A stretch of 64,000 bases of DNA from Elymus sibiricus (lineage: Eukaryota > Streptophyta > Magnoliopsida > Poales > Poaceae). How positions within the stretch are numbered: the stretch's first letter is position 1; the number at the start of each line of letters is the position of its first letter. Under the pieces are notes generated by a model that saw only the letters and a program-made list of their open reading frames with translations, was not told the origin of the DNA and ran no database searches. Below, in pieces: positions 46,748-58,138 of this stretch. A program made the position numbers and the translations under genes. The stretch is from assembly GCA_039707655.1 (NCBI GenBank), contig CM077664.1, positions 203,264,695 through 203,328,694 of the forward strand. The letters run 5' to 3'.

Positions 46748-48940
46748 CTAGTTCTTCTTCTTTTGGACCCACATCAACTTGATGGGAATCCTTGGAGTTG
46801 TAGTAGCACTTGATGAAGTAGAACTTGATGAAGTCTTGGGAACCCACTTGACCATGGCTTGAGGAGCTTCTTCAAATGAATCAATCTCTTCTTGAAGCTT
46901 GTCCTTGCCTTTTAGCTTGTGGTCTTGTGGTGGAAGGTCTTCTTGAGCTTGTGTTCCCTTGAAGGAAGTGGGATCATACTTCTCTTGTTGAGGAACAAAC
47001 TTCGTCTTGGGGTATTGACCTTCTTCCCACTCAACTCCATCGGCATTGAACTTTTGTTCAAAACCAACACCTTGGTTCTTCCGGTGCCTTCCTTGCTTGC
47101 GTACAATTTCCTCAAATTGCTTACTCCCGGCAAGGCTCTTGTAGACACCTTTTTCTATAATTCCTTTCAATAGCATATTTTCTTGCTCAAGTGTAACTTG
47201 GCTAAGAGAATCATTAGTGGAATCAATAGAACTAATAGAAGCAACAATATTGGATTTAGCATTGTTATTGTCACTACTAGAGGTAGAACCATTTTTACCC
47301 TTGTTGCTAGTTTGCTTAGATTTAACTTGTGGCATAAAGGTAGACAAGAGTAAACGTTTGGCAAGATATGAAGAACTCTTCTTTCGAAGATCGTCATTGA
47401 TAGCTTTAAGAAACTCATGCTCTTGCTCTAAATTTAGCTTCTCGAAGCGTAACTTCTCATGAGTTCTTAGAAGTTCTCTATGATCCTCTTGAGTTCTTTC
47501 ATGAGCTATCTTAAGAGCATTTAGTTCTTTAGTTAGACGCTCAATCTCCTTCATAGAATTGTCACTCGTTTCCTCTTGACTATCATAATTACTAGCATTT
47601 TCATTATAGCTCACATTACTATCCTTGTTAACAAGTAAATCATCATCACCAAGCAAATCATCTTCATCACTATTGAAATCAAGATACTCGGGGTGTGATA
47701 CCTTGGGGCCTTTTGCCATGAAGCATCTTCCAATTCCTTCATTTGGTGAGTCAAATAGATCATAGGAGTTGGATGACACAAGTGCAAGACCGGCAACACC
47801 TTCATCTTGACTATAGTCGGAGTTGGAATGATAACTTCTCTCGGAGTGGTTGTCGGAGTCGGAGCCGGAAACCCATTCACCAACACGAGCTTGATGTCTT
47901 CTTCTTGTGTAGCTCCTTGATGACTTGTCCTTCCTCTCCAAATCCTTGCTTCTTCGAGAGTGTCTTCGTTCATAATAATCATCTCTAATCCTTCTCTCTT
48001 TATGAGGTGATTCATCTCTTCTATGTCTTCCTCTTGGTGATTCGTCTCTTTTCTTGTAGGGAGCCGTACACTCATTAGAGTAGTGTCCGGGCTTTCCACA
48101 ATTGTAGCAATTACGGTCACGACTTGATGATCTTCTCTCATAGTGTCTTGAGCTAGAGCTTCTTTCTTTCCCTTTGTTCTTGTAGAACTTGTTGAACCTT
48201 TTCACCATTAGGCTTATCTCTTCATTGGATACTAGCTTGTCACTTGTAGTTGTTGGAGCATTGGTTGAGGCTTTGTAAGCACCACTTGATTTGTTGTGCA
48301 GCTCCTCTTTGTCCTTGAGTGACATCTCATGAGCAATGATCCTTCCAATGACTTCCGTGGGCTTGAGATCTTTGTAATTTGGCATCATTTGGATCAATGT
48401 GCAGACGGTATCATATTTTCCATCCAAAGCTCTAAGTATCTTCTTGATGATGAATTTGTCGGTCATCTCTTCACTTCCTAAGCTGGCAATCTCATTTGTG
48501 ATGAGAGCAAGCCTAGAGTACATCTCAGCGACTCCTTCACCATCCTTCATCTTGAACTTGTCAAGTTGACTTTGAAGCACATCCAACTTAGATTCCTTGA
48601 CGGACTCGGTACCCTCATGCATATCAACCAAAGTATCCCAAATTTCCTTTGCATTCTCGAGGCGGCTGATTTTGTTGAATTCTTCCGGACATAAACCGTT
48701 GAATAAAATGTCACAAGCTTGAGCATTGTATTGCAACATCTTCAATTCTTCCGGGGTTGCTTCACGATCCGGTTCCTTGCCATCCTCAAAGAAGTCACCT
48801 TGCAAGCCAACACGAACAACAGCCCAAACGGCAGGGTTATGACCAAGAATATGCATTTACATCTTATGTTTCCAACTAGCAAAGTTTGTACCATCAAAAT
48901 ATGGACCTCTACGGTGATAGTTACCCTCACTAGACGCCAT
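46748..48940 (-). pseudogene. copia-type gag of the Maximus-like element
   Basis: The start is at 48940 (MASSEGNYHRRGPYFDGTNF). A TAA at 48857 interrupts the frame after 27 codons, then 702 codons are open. The gag core has KEIWDTLVDMHEGTESVKE and LDKFKMKDGEGVAEMYSRL (UBN2-type), and VIGRIIAHEMSLKDKEE. A CCHC knuckle follows: CYNCGKPGHYSNEC. Next come an Arg/Ser/Asp-rich region, a coiled coil (ERLTKELNALKIAHERTQED), and a C-terminus ending LMWVQKKKN at 46748. In autonomous relatives the frame continues into protease and integrase; here it stops. The zinc knuckle is intact. Confidence 0.9.
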
Positions 48941-49010
48941 ACTCTCCTAGGTTGTGAAACCAAGGCTATGATCACCAAAGCTATGGAAATCAAGGATTAC
49001 GGAGACCAAA

Positions 49011-49022
49011 GCTCTGATACCA
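49011..49022 (-). other. Primer-binding site (Met-tRNA type)
   Basis: Minus-strand TGGTATCAGAGC lies two bases from the LTR border and fixes the orientation of the element. Confidence 0.93.
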
Positions 49023-49024
49023 CT

Positions 49025-50602
49025 TGTAGGATCGAAAGTATGTCTAGAGGGGGGGTGATTAGACTACTTGACCAAATAAAACCTAACCTTTTCCCAATTT
49101 TAGGTGTGGGCAGATTTTAGCAATAGTACATGTCAAGCATCACCCTACACATGCAATTCTAAGAGTATAGCAGCGGAATGTAAGCAATTGCATATGTAAG
49201 TAGAGAGGGAATAGGAGATTTCAAACGCAATGAAGTAAACGGTGGTTTTTGGCGTGGTTCCGATAGGTGGTGCTATCGTACGTCCATGTTGATGGAGACT
49301 TCAACCCACGAAGGGTAACGGCTGCGCGAGTCCATAGAGGGCTCCACCCACGAAGGGTCCACGAAGAAGCAACCTTGTCTATTCCACCATGGCTTACGTC
49401 CACGAAGGACTAGCCTCACTCGGGGTAGATCTTCACGAAGTAGGCGATCTCCTTGCCCTTACAAACTGCTTGGTTCAACTCCACATCTGGTTGGAGGCTC
49501 CCAAGTGACACCTAACCAATCTAGGAGACACCACTCTCCAAAAGGTAATAGATGGTGTGTTGTTGATGAACTCCTTGTTCTTGTGCTTCAAATGATAGTC
49601 TTCCCAGCACTCAAACAACTCCTCACAGATTTGGCTATGGTGGAAGAAGGATTTGAGTGGAAAGCAACTTGGGAAAGGCTAGAAATCAAGTTTCAAATGG
49701 TAGGAATGGAATAGCTTGATCTCAACACATGAGTAGGTGGTTCTCTCTCAGAAAATGTATGGTGGAAGTGTAGGCACGTTCTGATGGCTCTCCTTACTGA
49801 GAAGGAGGTGGTGGAGGGGTATATATAGCCTCCACACAAAATCCAACCATTACACACTTTTGACCCAACTCGGTGGCACCGAAACAATCATCTCGGTAGC
49901 ACCGAACTGTGTAAAAGATATGAACTTTAGGAATCTCGGTGGGACCGATATGGACAACTCGGATGGACCGAAGTGCAATGGCTTAGGGCAATCCTCATCT
50001 CGGTGGCACCGATTGCATCAACTCGGTAGGACCGAATTGAAGCAATAAGGCAACAGAGACTTGGCAAGCCATCTCGGTGAGACCGATTTGCAAACTCGGT
50101 GAGACCGAAGTGAATGCAACCGATTACAGAGAGTTGGCAAGGCCATCTCGGTGGGACTGAGATCCATTTCGGTGGATTCGATTTGTTAGGGTTTGGCAGT
50201 GGCTAAGTCTTGAATGAACTCGGTGGGGCCGGATAGGAAATATCGGTGGGGCCGAGTTGGAATGTAGGTTTAGGACATATTTGGGTAGAGATAGTGGTTG
50301 AGGGTTTAGGAATACTGTCACTAAGCACTTGAGCAAAAAGACCATTAAGCAACACCTCATCCCCTTTTAATAGTATTGGCTTTCCTATGGACTCAATGTG
50401 ATCTTGGATCACTAAACCAAAAGTGTAGAGTCTTGATCTTTTGCCAATCCTTGTCCTTAGCATTTTGAGGGGTCCACGTCTCTAGTCCATGCCATGCCAA
50501 TCATTGAACATCCTAAAATCTTAATCTTGAATGGACATTAGTTCAATGAGATATATGTTGTTATGAATTACCAAAACCACCAAGGGAGCAAATGTGCTTT
50601 CA
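49025..50602 (-). repeat. LTR of the Maximus-like element (5' LTR in element sense)
   Basis: Nearly identical to 40841-42417, beginning TGTAGGATCG on the plus strand. The palindrome array recurs at 49864-50265. Confidence 0.95.
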
Positions 50603-50877
50603 GTCGGCTCAAAAGAGAAAAGGATCCCCGAGTTCTTACTGAATTACAGGCCTACAAAGCATGGAATCAAGAGTTGCTGCAGAAGAAGGCTTGGACAGAT
50701 GATTTGATCAAGAGGAAGGATATGCAAATTGAGGTGTTATTAACGAAAGATGCTGAAAATTCTGCTGCTATTAACCAGCTAAGGGTTAAGCAGAAGAAAT
50801 TAGAGAGAGAGAAATTTGTTCTGAAATGTGTTTTAGTAGTAGCATTATTTGCTATGTTTGTCAAGCTGCTGTCTTGA

Positions 50878-51235
50878 ACATGCTGGTGTAATAAAAATTT
50901 GGGATCCCTAAACATTTGGATGCAAGGCTAATTTGAAGTGGACCAGTTCACAAACCACGATGTTTTCAATTCCTTAAATTTCCAATTTGTAGACACAAAA
51001 TAGCATATGATTTGTATTGAAACTGGATATCGTGTGGACGCCTAATAAAAAGAAGGGATGGGAGCCCTAAAAAGAAGGGAAGGGCATCTTTTGCCTGAAA
51101 CTTTTACAAACAAAGTTGCATATCATGTGGACTAAATTTCAAGGGGTTAACAAGATGTCACATCTTGCCCAGATTGCACGGGTGCAAACTTGCTCAACAA
51201 CCCATCATATTTGGAGATCTCTACATTAATTTATT
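50878..51235. other. Spacer between convergent genes
   Basis: 3' flanks of the GRF-type gene (plus) and the coiled-coil gene (minus). AATAAAAA at about 50891 may be the polyadenylation signal of the plus-strand gene. Nothing else is seen. Confidence 0.5.
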
Positions 51236-51738
51236 TCAATTTACCTTAACTACAAAGTAAAGAGCTAGTAAAGAGATGACAACTATTGTAAGTGCCACCA
51301 TGTATCTGTTTTTCTCCTCTGCCTTCACTTCAAGTCCTTGTATGACTCTTGCTTTCTCCTCTCCATCCATTTGCAGCTCCTCTACCACATGATCAAATAT
51401 GGCTAGATCAGTCTCTAGTTTCAACTTATCGTTGCGAGCAATTCTCCTTTCTTCCGCAATAGTACGCTTCAGCTCAACAATCAATCTGTTTTTACTGGCT
51501 AATTCAACACCCAAATTAGCCACCACCTCCTCCAATGCCATCTTCTCTCTACCCCACTGGATTGACTCATCTTGGTATGCAATATACCAAGGATCATCAG
51601 CCTGCCTGTTAAACTATAATAATCCATCCAAAAGTAAATTAACACTACAAAGTAAACGAGGGATCATTCAGATAGGCCGTGAGCGCTAACTACCTGAACC
51701 TCCTCTGAATCTGGTGTAGGCGAGCGTGGCCAAGACAT
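51236..51738 (-). CDS. Small coiled-coil, tail-anchored protein (two exons)
   Basis: Exon 1 is 51694-51738 and exon 2 is 51236-51601, joined in frame over a 92-bp GT...AG intron, giving 136 residues. The start MSWPRSPTPDSEEVQ was chosen because it completes the frame and has a good splice donor (CAG|GTAG). Residues 16-35 read ADDPWYIAYQDESIQWGREK. A charged coiled coil spans about 35-112 (VELKRTIAEERRIARNDKLK, LEVKAEEKNRY). The C-terminus is a single hydrophobic segment (MVALTIVVISLLALYFVV) ending KVN, as in tail-anchored proteins. No lesion is visible. The layout parallels the C-terminal half of the GRF-type protein encoded convergently 358 bp away. I recall similar predicted proteins in wheat but no known function. 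Confidence 0.65.
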
Positions 51739-52088
51739 GATCGAATCGCCACCCTCGCCGCTGTAACCGCTGCGACCGGAGATTTATCGCGACAGCGCCC
51801 CTGAAGTCAGGTGTTTAGACGAGATTAAGGGAAAGGGTTCAGAAGCGCTTGAATAAGTCGGATCAGGATCCGAGAGCTCACTAAGAAATGCCACGCGGCT
51901 GTCGGTGGTTGTCTTCGATGACAGAGCAAATCCAGATGGTGGGGAATGGGGGTGTGGCGGCGGCAGCTCTACGTGTGGTATGTTGGCCTCGAGGGACAAT
52001 GCGGGTAGAGAAATATTGCTGGTGCCGTGGCGGACGTGCACCGCTGCAGGCCGCCGGTCGGCGCCAGAATCAAATCCGGCAATGCGGG
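51739..52088 (-). promoter_or_regulatory. 5' flank of the coiled-coil gene
   Basis: A GC-rich upstream region of about 350 bp, cut by the border of the next retrotransposon. No TATA element stands out. Confidence 0.35.
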
Positions 52089-52725
52089 TGTCGGGCCCCT
52101 TTCCGGAATATATCCAGAATAGCCCCAAGTCACACCAGCCCCAAGATCAGAATCACTGGTGGACTTCCTTGATATAGATAACTAGTACATACATAATATT
52201 ACACAGGGTTGAGCCAGAGTGCTCAACATTTATTACAAACTTGTCAATATATGACGGTGGCAGAATAAAATAGTGGTGTGGTGGTATTACAACACTGATA
52301 CAATAAAGTAAAGTCAAGCGTCAGTGTGAGGCTTGACTATTTATTTGGTGGCGGAAGCACTGCGGATGATACACGTGGTAGACTCCAAGATCACAGGTTG
52401 ACTGACTGGGAACACCTCTAAGCGTCGGGCTCGCTAGCGCACTCTTCTTCCACAAGCTCGTATTCCTCCAGGTCTGGCCAAATTAACAAGCCAGGGACAA
52501 CCTTTGAGTACGTTGGAATGTACTCGCAAACATTATGAACGAAAGATATACCGAATGCACATGCTCATGCTGGACCATAATAAATGCATAAGCTAACCGA
52601 GATTAAATTATGGCATGATAAATATTAACACGGTGCGGAAGAATGAGTATATAATTCTAGTGACAAACTAAGAAAGTTAAATGGAACGTCGGGCGCTGGA
52701 CCGCCCGAGAAATTCCAAGAAGAAT

Positions 52726-52871
52726 GCCAAACGGGTGTCTAAACGCGACACCTCGAGAGGTCTTGAAAAGAAATGCCAAACGGGTGTCTAAAAGCGACTC
52801 CTCGAGAGGTCTGGAAAAGAAATGCCAAATGGGTGTCTGAATGCGATGCCTCGAGAGGTCTTGAAAATAAT
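52726..52871. repeat. 49-bp tandem repeat, three units
   Basis: Units start at 52726, 52775 and 52824, each with GCCAAACGGGTGTCTAAA-like and CCTCGAGAGGTCTTGAAAA-like text. Confidence 0.92.
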
Positions 52872-53242
52872 ACTGAGTATCCAGGTGGACTAGCCATCCC
52901 AAGTGATACTCAGAAAAGAAAATAAAACTGGGTATCCAGGTGGTCTAGCCATCCCAAGTGATACTTAGAAAAGAAAATAAAACTGGGTATCCAGGTGGTC
53001 TAGCCATCCCAAGTGATACTCAGAAAAGAAAATAAAACTTGGTATCCAGGTGGTCTAGCCATCCCAAGTGATACTCAGAAAAGAAAATAAAACTGGGTAT
53101 CCAGGTGGTCTAGCCATCCCAAGTGATACCCAGAAAAGAAAATAAAACTAGGTATCCAGGTGGTCTAGCCATCCCAAGTGATACCCAGAAAAGAAAATAA
53201 AACTGGGTATCCAGATGGACTAGCCATCCCAAGTGATACTCT
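52872..53242. repeat. 55-bp tandem repeat, about seven units
   Basis: Units start every 55 bp exactly, at 52872, 52927, 52982, 53037, 53092, 53147 and 53202. Each contains GGTATCCAGGTGGTCTAGCC and CATCCCAAGTGATAC. The last unit is partial. It follows the 49-bp array without a gap. Confidence 0.95.
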
Positions 53243-55022
53243 GTGATGCACATAGAAGAAAAAGTTAGTCCACAATAATATTCTAGGTAATAATAATATT
53301 CATGATAGCATCAATAGTAACAATAATTATCCTGCAAAATGAATCAAGCTCAATTTTAATTATTTCCTCTGAAGACCGACACCGGGACCGACACTTGATC
53401 GTTCCCAGCTAACGTCCTTGACCGTGGGCACGGCTATTCGAATAGATATAACTCTGCAGAGGGTGTACTCTTTACCCACATGTATGAGATTTCTGTAGCC
53501 AGCACCGGGACACTGACTAATTCCCATTACGGTCTTTGGGTTGCAAACACACCTGACCAGCACACACCAGATTAACTTTCCGGATGCCAGGAATCACCCA
53601 AAGCATCGTTCAAGAAAAACTCTAAGTCGGGGAGACCATCATCTCGAATAGCATGGGATCACTATTACAACGTGCGGATTACAAGGGTGCCCCCCTCTCG
53701 GCCCAGCCGGATACACCCATGCCCCCTGATCCGATGACTGGCATTAGTCCATGGCCATGGAACCCTCATCATGGCCCCTCTATGTGGTGTGTACACGGAA
53801 AGGGGTCAGCAACTTACTAAACCGTACCCCCCTCGCGGGAAGACGTGTGGCAGCACGGTATTTAGCTAGGCTTGACGGAACAAGACTCGATCTAGGCCGA
53901 CTCAGGAGGTGTTATTATTATGACTGGCATACCACATATGCCACAGTGACACCATCATGTCGTGATGTGACCCGTGCATACCGGCACGTCCAAGGGAGGA
54001 GATACACTCCTGGATTCTCACCTCTTTCTTTACGTTAGCAAGATTCTTGAGTGAATGCAAGAAATGCACATAGTGATATGACCATGCATGCACATGCTAC
54101 ATAACCAGTGATATCTCGAACGGATGCAAACATGTATGCAATTCACCATATCCCAAGTTCAAAAATGCTTGCCTTGATCAAAGTGGTCAGAAGATGATCC
54201 CTCGAAATTCCGGGCAAAGTGCCCCTCTTCATTCTCTATAAAATGGAAATTCAAATTCAAATCAAAATTTTGAAACAGTACAAAAGTTGTCTCAAAATAT
54301 TTTCAAATAAATACTAAAAAAACTAGAGTGAAAAAGAGGAATTTCAAAAAAAGAATCAACTGAAAATGATTTGTGGTTTAAAAGTTATTAAGGTTTTAAA
54401 ACCAGGGGCTTTTCTGCAAAATAAATATTTGCCAGCGGGTCCCTCTGCGGTTAAACATAAAATGTCCCGGGCAAAATACGCTTCCCAGTGCAGAAAGCGT
54501 AAAGAGACATAATACGCTTTCTGTTTAAACGGAAAAAGAATAAAACGCTGACGGGTGGGCCCCACCCGTCAGGTTTGAATTCAAACGCGCTTCGCGCGCA
54601 TGTACAGAGGAAGTGCGGTGATCACCGGCGACGATCACCGGCGTTCCAGGAGGCGGCGATGGTCGGGATGTGCTCGGGGTGGTATTCCGCGTTGGTGGGT
54701 GGTAGTGGTGGTCGTCGGCGAGCACCGGAGCGACGACGAGGTCAACTCCGGTGGACGGCGGCGTCGGGTGAAGTTGGATCTCATCGAGGAGAGCTCCGGG
54801 TGTCAAATTGAAGCGTGGAATCGATTACATGGTGGACTAAAGAGCTACTGACAAAGTTTTGGTGGCAGAGATGGCCTACTGGCGTCAGTTGGTTCCGGGG
54901 ATCCGAGGCGGATCGGCCGGTCGGAGATGGAGAAGACGACATCCTCGAGGCCGAGGGAGTGCGTGGGAGGTCGATTTGGAGGGTGTGAGAGTGGTGCCAG
55001 TACCGAGCGGAGCTCGAGGGCT

Positions 55023-55033
55023 CCTTATATAGG
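55023..55033 (-). promoter_or_regulatory. TATA element of the second Tekay-type LTR
   Basis: Minus-strand CCTATATAAGG in a GC-rich surround is a good TATA box. Transcription would start about 30 bp downstream, near 54995. Confidence 0.5.
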
Positions 55034-56319
55034 CGAGCCGAGGTGACCAGTGGCGGTGCGGATTACGCCGGAGTAAATTCGGCCGGTGAGGTCGGTTGGG
55101 GCGGTGGCGAGGTCGGTGTGGAGTTGGTGAGGTTGGTGGAGCTCTCTGGAAGTAATAGCGTGGACGAATTCGAGCCCTATGGCCTTATCCACGGCGAGGC
55201 TCCCGTACAGGTGTGGCAGCGGTGAGCTGCTTCGGCGACTGCCAGGCGGGGTCGGGATGGTGTGGACGGCGTGCGAGGCTGAAGAGAAAGGCGACGCGTG
55301 GAGCGGAGGTAGGCGGGGGAGCGGTGGGATGAGTGATGGCCACTGGTGGCCACGCCGATCCGCTCGGCCGCCGCGACTGAGGACGGTGGCCACTGCACCG
55401 GCTAGTTCATGTGCTGTCGGCGGCGAGCCACTGACTAGAGGGTCCCCGGTGACTCATTTAAGCCCAGCCGAGGCGTGGATGAGGAGGAGATGGCGTGGAG
55501 TGCACCGCACGGCGCCGATCTCCACCGTTGTCTGAAATTTGCTGTTAACTGAATTTTTCGACAGTGCTACAGTGTTCACACCAAGTGTATGACAAAATGC
55601 TAGATGGCTCTAGGGATTTTAGGAATTTTTGGGACTTTTTGTGGTGAGGTGTTGATGCATAATAGAGAGGCTGGCAAAGTTTCAGAATTTTTGGAGCAAG
55701 AAAAATTAGGTTTTCATCAAGGAGTTTGAATCTGGTCCAAATTTCCACTGAATGAAATTTGAAAATTTTAAACTATGGAACAGAATGTTTTTGGTGAAAT
55801 GGAATGTAGGTACTGTCAATTAGCTAGGATAATTTTTGTGGGTGCAGAAGAGTTGAGAAAAATATAGTTCCTTTGTAAATCAAAGAAACTAGGAATAATT
55901 GAAATTCCAACTTTGGAATTTATTAAATATAAGAAAAATATTTTTGTGGAGAGGGAAAGTATTGGTTATTGTCCTAGGTATGAGAATGGCTTGGATGATA
56001 ATTGGAAGTGACAGAATAATTTTGTGAGAATTTTATAAGTGTTTGAAAACAATGAAATGGGCCATTTCATTGGAATAATTTTAATTATTCAGAAACTTTT
56101 CTGAAAGAAAAGTATTTTTGATCATTCAAAAATAATTACCCAAATAGTAACCCATCAAATCAGAACCATTAAAAAAATTTGAAACCCCAATTGAAAATCC
56201 AAAAGTGATTTTCAAAACAGAAGAAAGAGAAGCAGAAAAATAGGGTCAAAATAATTCAAAGTATTTTATTTTAAAAATAAGATTTTGAAAATCCAGATAA
56301 ATTATATTGGGGTGTTACA

Positions 56320-56336
56320 ACACCTACCCCCCTTAA
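56320..56336 (-). other. Polypurine tract of the second Tekay-type element
   Basis: Minus-strand TTAAGGGGGGTAGGTGT abuts the LTR start. Confidence 0.75.
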
Positions 56337-56347
56337 GAAAAATCTCG

Positions 56348-58138
56348 TCACCGAGATTTCAGCTGCCCCTCGAACAGGTACGGATATTCAGCCCTTAGGC
56401 GATCCTCTCTTTCCCACGTTGCCTCTTCTTCGGTGTGATTACTCCACTGAACCTTGCAAAATTTTATCACATTTCGACGGGTCCTCCGTTCTGACTCTTC
56501 CAAAAAAATTATAGGACGTTCCTTATATGTAAGGTCTGACTAAATGTCCAGGTCCTGATGCTGGACTTGTTTGTCCAGGTTGCTGACACATCTCCTCAGC
56601 TGTGACACGTGAAACACTTCATGAACATCCGACAATTCTGCCGGTAGCTCCAGCTGGTAGGCAACCTTGCCTCTCCTTGCAATTATCCTGAATGGTCCAA
56701 TAAATCGTGGTGCCAATTTCCCTTTGACTTTAAATCTCTGTAGTCCCCTCATCGGAGATACTCTGAGATACACGTATTCGTCGGGCTCAAAACAGATCTG
56801 ACAGTGTCTTTGGTCATTGTAGCTCTTCTGACGGCTCTGAGCTACTCTCAGTCTGTCTTGGATAAGTTTCACTTTTGTTTCTGCTTCTTTGAGAACTTCT
56901 GGGCCAAAGATTCAGCTATCTCCAGTTTCAGACCAATTGAGCGGGGTACGGCACGTTCATCCGTATAGGGCTTCGAAGGGTGGCATTTTTAAACTGGCCT
57001 GATAACTGTTGTTATATGAAAATTCCGCATATGGCAAACTATCCTCCCAGCTGACTCCGTAGGTAAGAACACAAGCTCTCAGCATGTCCTCCAATATTTG
57101 ATTTACCCGTTCAATCTGCCCTCCGGTCTGTGGGTGGTATGCCGTACTGAATACCAGTTGCGTCCCTAAGGCTTGCTGCAAGTGATCCCAAAACCTGGAG
57201 ACAAACTGAGTGCCTCTATCACAGACTATGGTCTTGGGTACTCCGTGTAGGCAAACAATTCGGGAGAGGTATAACTTAGCAAGCTTCTGTGTTGAATATA
57301 TTGTTTTCACCGGAATGAAGTGTGCCACCTTGGTTAATAAATCTGTGATAACCCAGATAGCATCATTTCCGTGTCGTGACCTTGGTAACCCGATGACGAA
57401 ATCCATTCCTATTTCATCCCACTTCCATTCAGGCACTCTGAGTGGCTGTAACAATCCAGCTGGCCTCTGATGTTCTGCTTTTATACGTTGACAAGAGTCA
57501 CAACGTGCAACATACACGGCTATGTCTCTTTTCATCCCGTGCCACCAATTTTTTTCCTGTAGATCCTTGTACATCTTGGTTCCCCCTGGGTGAATGGAGT
57601 ATGGAGTGGTATGGGCTTCTGCTAAAATCTGCTGCTTAAGCTCTTCCTTATTAGGTACGCATAACCTTTTTCCATACCATAGGATTCCCTGACTATCAAT
57701 GGTAAATTCGGATGCCTTACCTGAATTTACTTTCCTTTTAATTCCCTCAATGCTGGGGTGTCCCTTCTGGGTTTCTTTGATCTGGTCTTCCAATGTTGGC
57801 TTTATTTCTAGGCGAGCAATGGTTCCTGCTGTGACTAGAACCATGTTAAGTTTGGCAAATTCCCGGTTGAACTCATGCTGTGAGAATTGCACACTGTCAT
57901 TGTCGGTGCATGGATTTTTGCTGAGGGAAGCTGCCACAACATTGGCTTTACCCGGATGGTAATGAATCCTCACATCATAATCCTTAATTAGCTCAAGCCA
58001 ACGTCGTTGTCGCAGGTTTAATTCTGGCTGGGTGAAGATATACTTGAGACTTTTATGATCTGTGTATATCTCGCATCGATTACCAAGAAGTTAATGTCGC
58101 CATTCCTTGAGTGCATGTATCACATCTGCCAGTTCCAA
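56348..58138 (-). pseudogene. gypsy pol fragment: RNase H, integrase, chromodomain
   Basis: It begins inside RNase H (LELADVIHALKEWRH, then a TAA near 58094, then [17 protein letters not shown]). Integrase follows with the zinc-binding region ([16 protein letters not shown]) and intact catalytic residues in [22 protein letters not shown] and GGQIERVNQ. The chromodomain region is FHVSQLRRC ... FCKVQWSNHTEEEATWE, ending at 56348. In-frame stops are TGA at about 56954, TGA near 56910 and TAG at 56540; each fits a C-to-T change of CGA or CAG. gag, protease and reverse transcriptase are missing because of truncation. Confidence 0.88.

Larger units (their letters stand above)
40841..50602 (-). mobile_element. 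Maximus-like copia-type retrotransposon lacking pol
   Basis: A complete 9.8-kb element on the minus strand with TSD gtcgg (40836-40840 and 50603-50607), LTRs of about 1.58 kb, a Met-tRNA primer site and a polypurine tract. The interior has only a gag-like ORF and a second ORF with a plant 'Transposase_32'-like domain. Protease, integrase, reverse transcriptase and RNase H are absent, so it is non-autonomous. LTR termini (minus strand TGAAAGCACATTTGCTCC) resemble the Triticeae SIRE-lineage family Maximus as I remember it. It split the last exon of the GRF-type gene. Confidence 0.9.
32649..50877 (+). pseudogene. GRF-zinc-finger, coiled-coil, tail-anchored protein split by two retrotransposons
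   Basis: Coding parts are 32649-32824, 40641-40659 (intron GT...AG 40660-40747), 40748-40840 and 50608-50877. Removing each retrotransposon with one copy of its target duplication gives an open frame of 185 codons with no other lesion. The N-terminal part has a GRF-type zinc finger: PCWCKEKACRW, PGRRYY, a Cys pair, then GGCKFVEWADPE. A charged coiled coil follows (LLQKKAWTDDLIKRKDMQ ... INQLRVKQKKLEREK), then a hydrophobic C-terminus (FVLKCVLVVALFAMFVKLLS) that would act as a tail anchor. GRF fingers bind single-stranded nucleic acid in some proteins. Proteins of this layout are numerous in grasses, and their role is unknown to me. The gene is disrupted in both coding exons and cannot be expressed intact. 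Confidence 0.8.
52418..54235 (-). other. Putative split acidic ORF in the second Tekay-type LTR
   Basis: On the minus strand, segment A' (54173-54235, 63 bp) follows an acceptor ending TATAG. It encodes NEEGHFARNFEGSSSDHFDQ and ends CAAG before a GC donor, gcaagc. Segment B' (52418-52473) follows GGCCAG and encodes DLEEYELVEEECASEPDA to a TAG. Both junctions are phase 1 and B' starts AC, exactly as in the LTR at 2398-6205, although the peptides differ. The first exon is not identified. Confidence 0.4.
52089..56319 (-). repeat. 3' LTR of the second Tekay-type element (about 4.2 kb)
   Basis: The right border (minus-strand start TGTAACACCCC at 56319) is clear. The left border is placed at TGTCGGGCCCC (52089) because it gives TGT...ACA ends; this is tentative. 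The LTR contains two tandem arrays, a TATA element and exon-like segments. Confidence 0.6.
52089..58138 (-). mobile_element. Second Tekay-type gypsy element, minus strand, 5'-truncated
   Basis: Contains one long LTR (52089-56319), a polypurine tract, and the RNase H-integrase-chromodomain end of pol. Sequence stops inside RNase H near 58138, where unrelated mitochondrial-like DNA begins. The LTR start (TGTAACACCCC) and an internal block around CTATTCGAATAG match the element at 2398-15896, but most of the sequence differs, so it is a related and distinct family. Confidence 0.8.

Noticed and set aside
43347..48940. Autonomous copia element with hidden pol between the two minus-strand ORFs
   Set aside because: I read 45000-46747 in all minus-strand frames for integrase, YVDD-type RT and RNase H motifs and found none.
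52872..53242. Regular repeats resembling a CRISPR array
   Set aside because: The 55-bp units are contiguous with no variable spacers, in plant nuclear DNA; it is a minisatellite.
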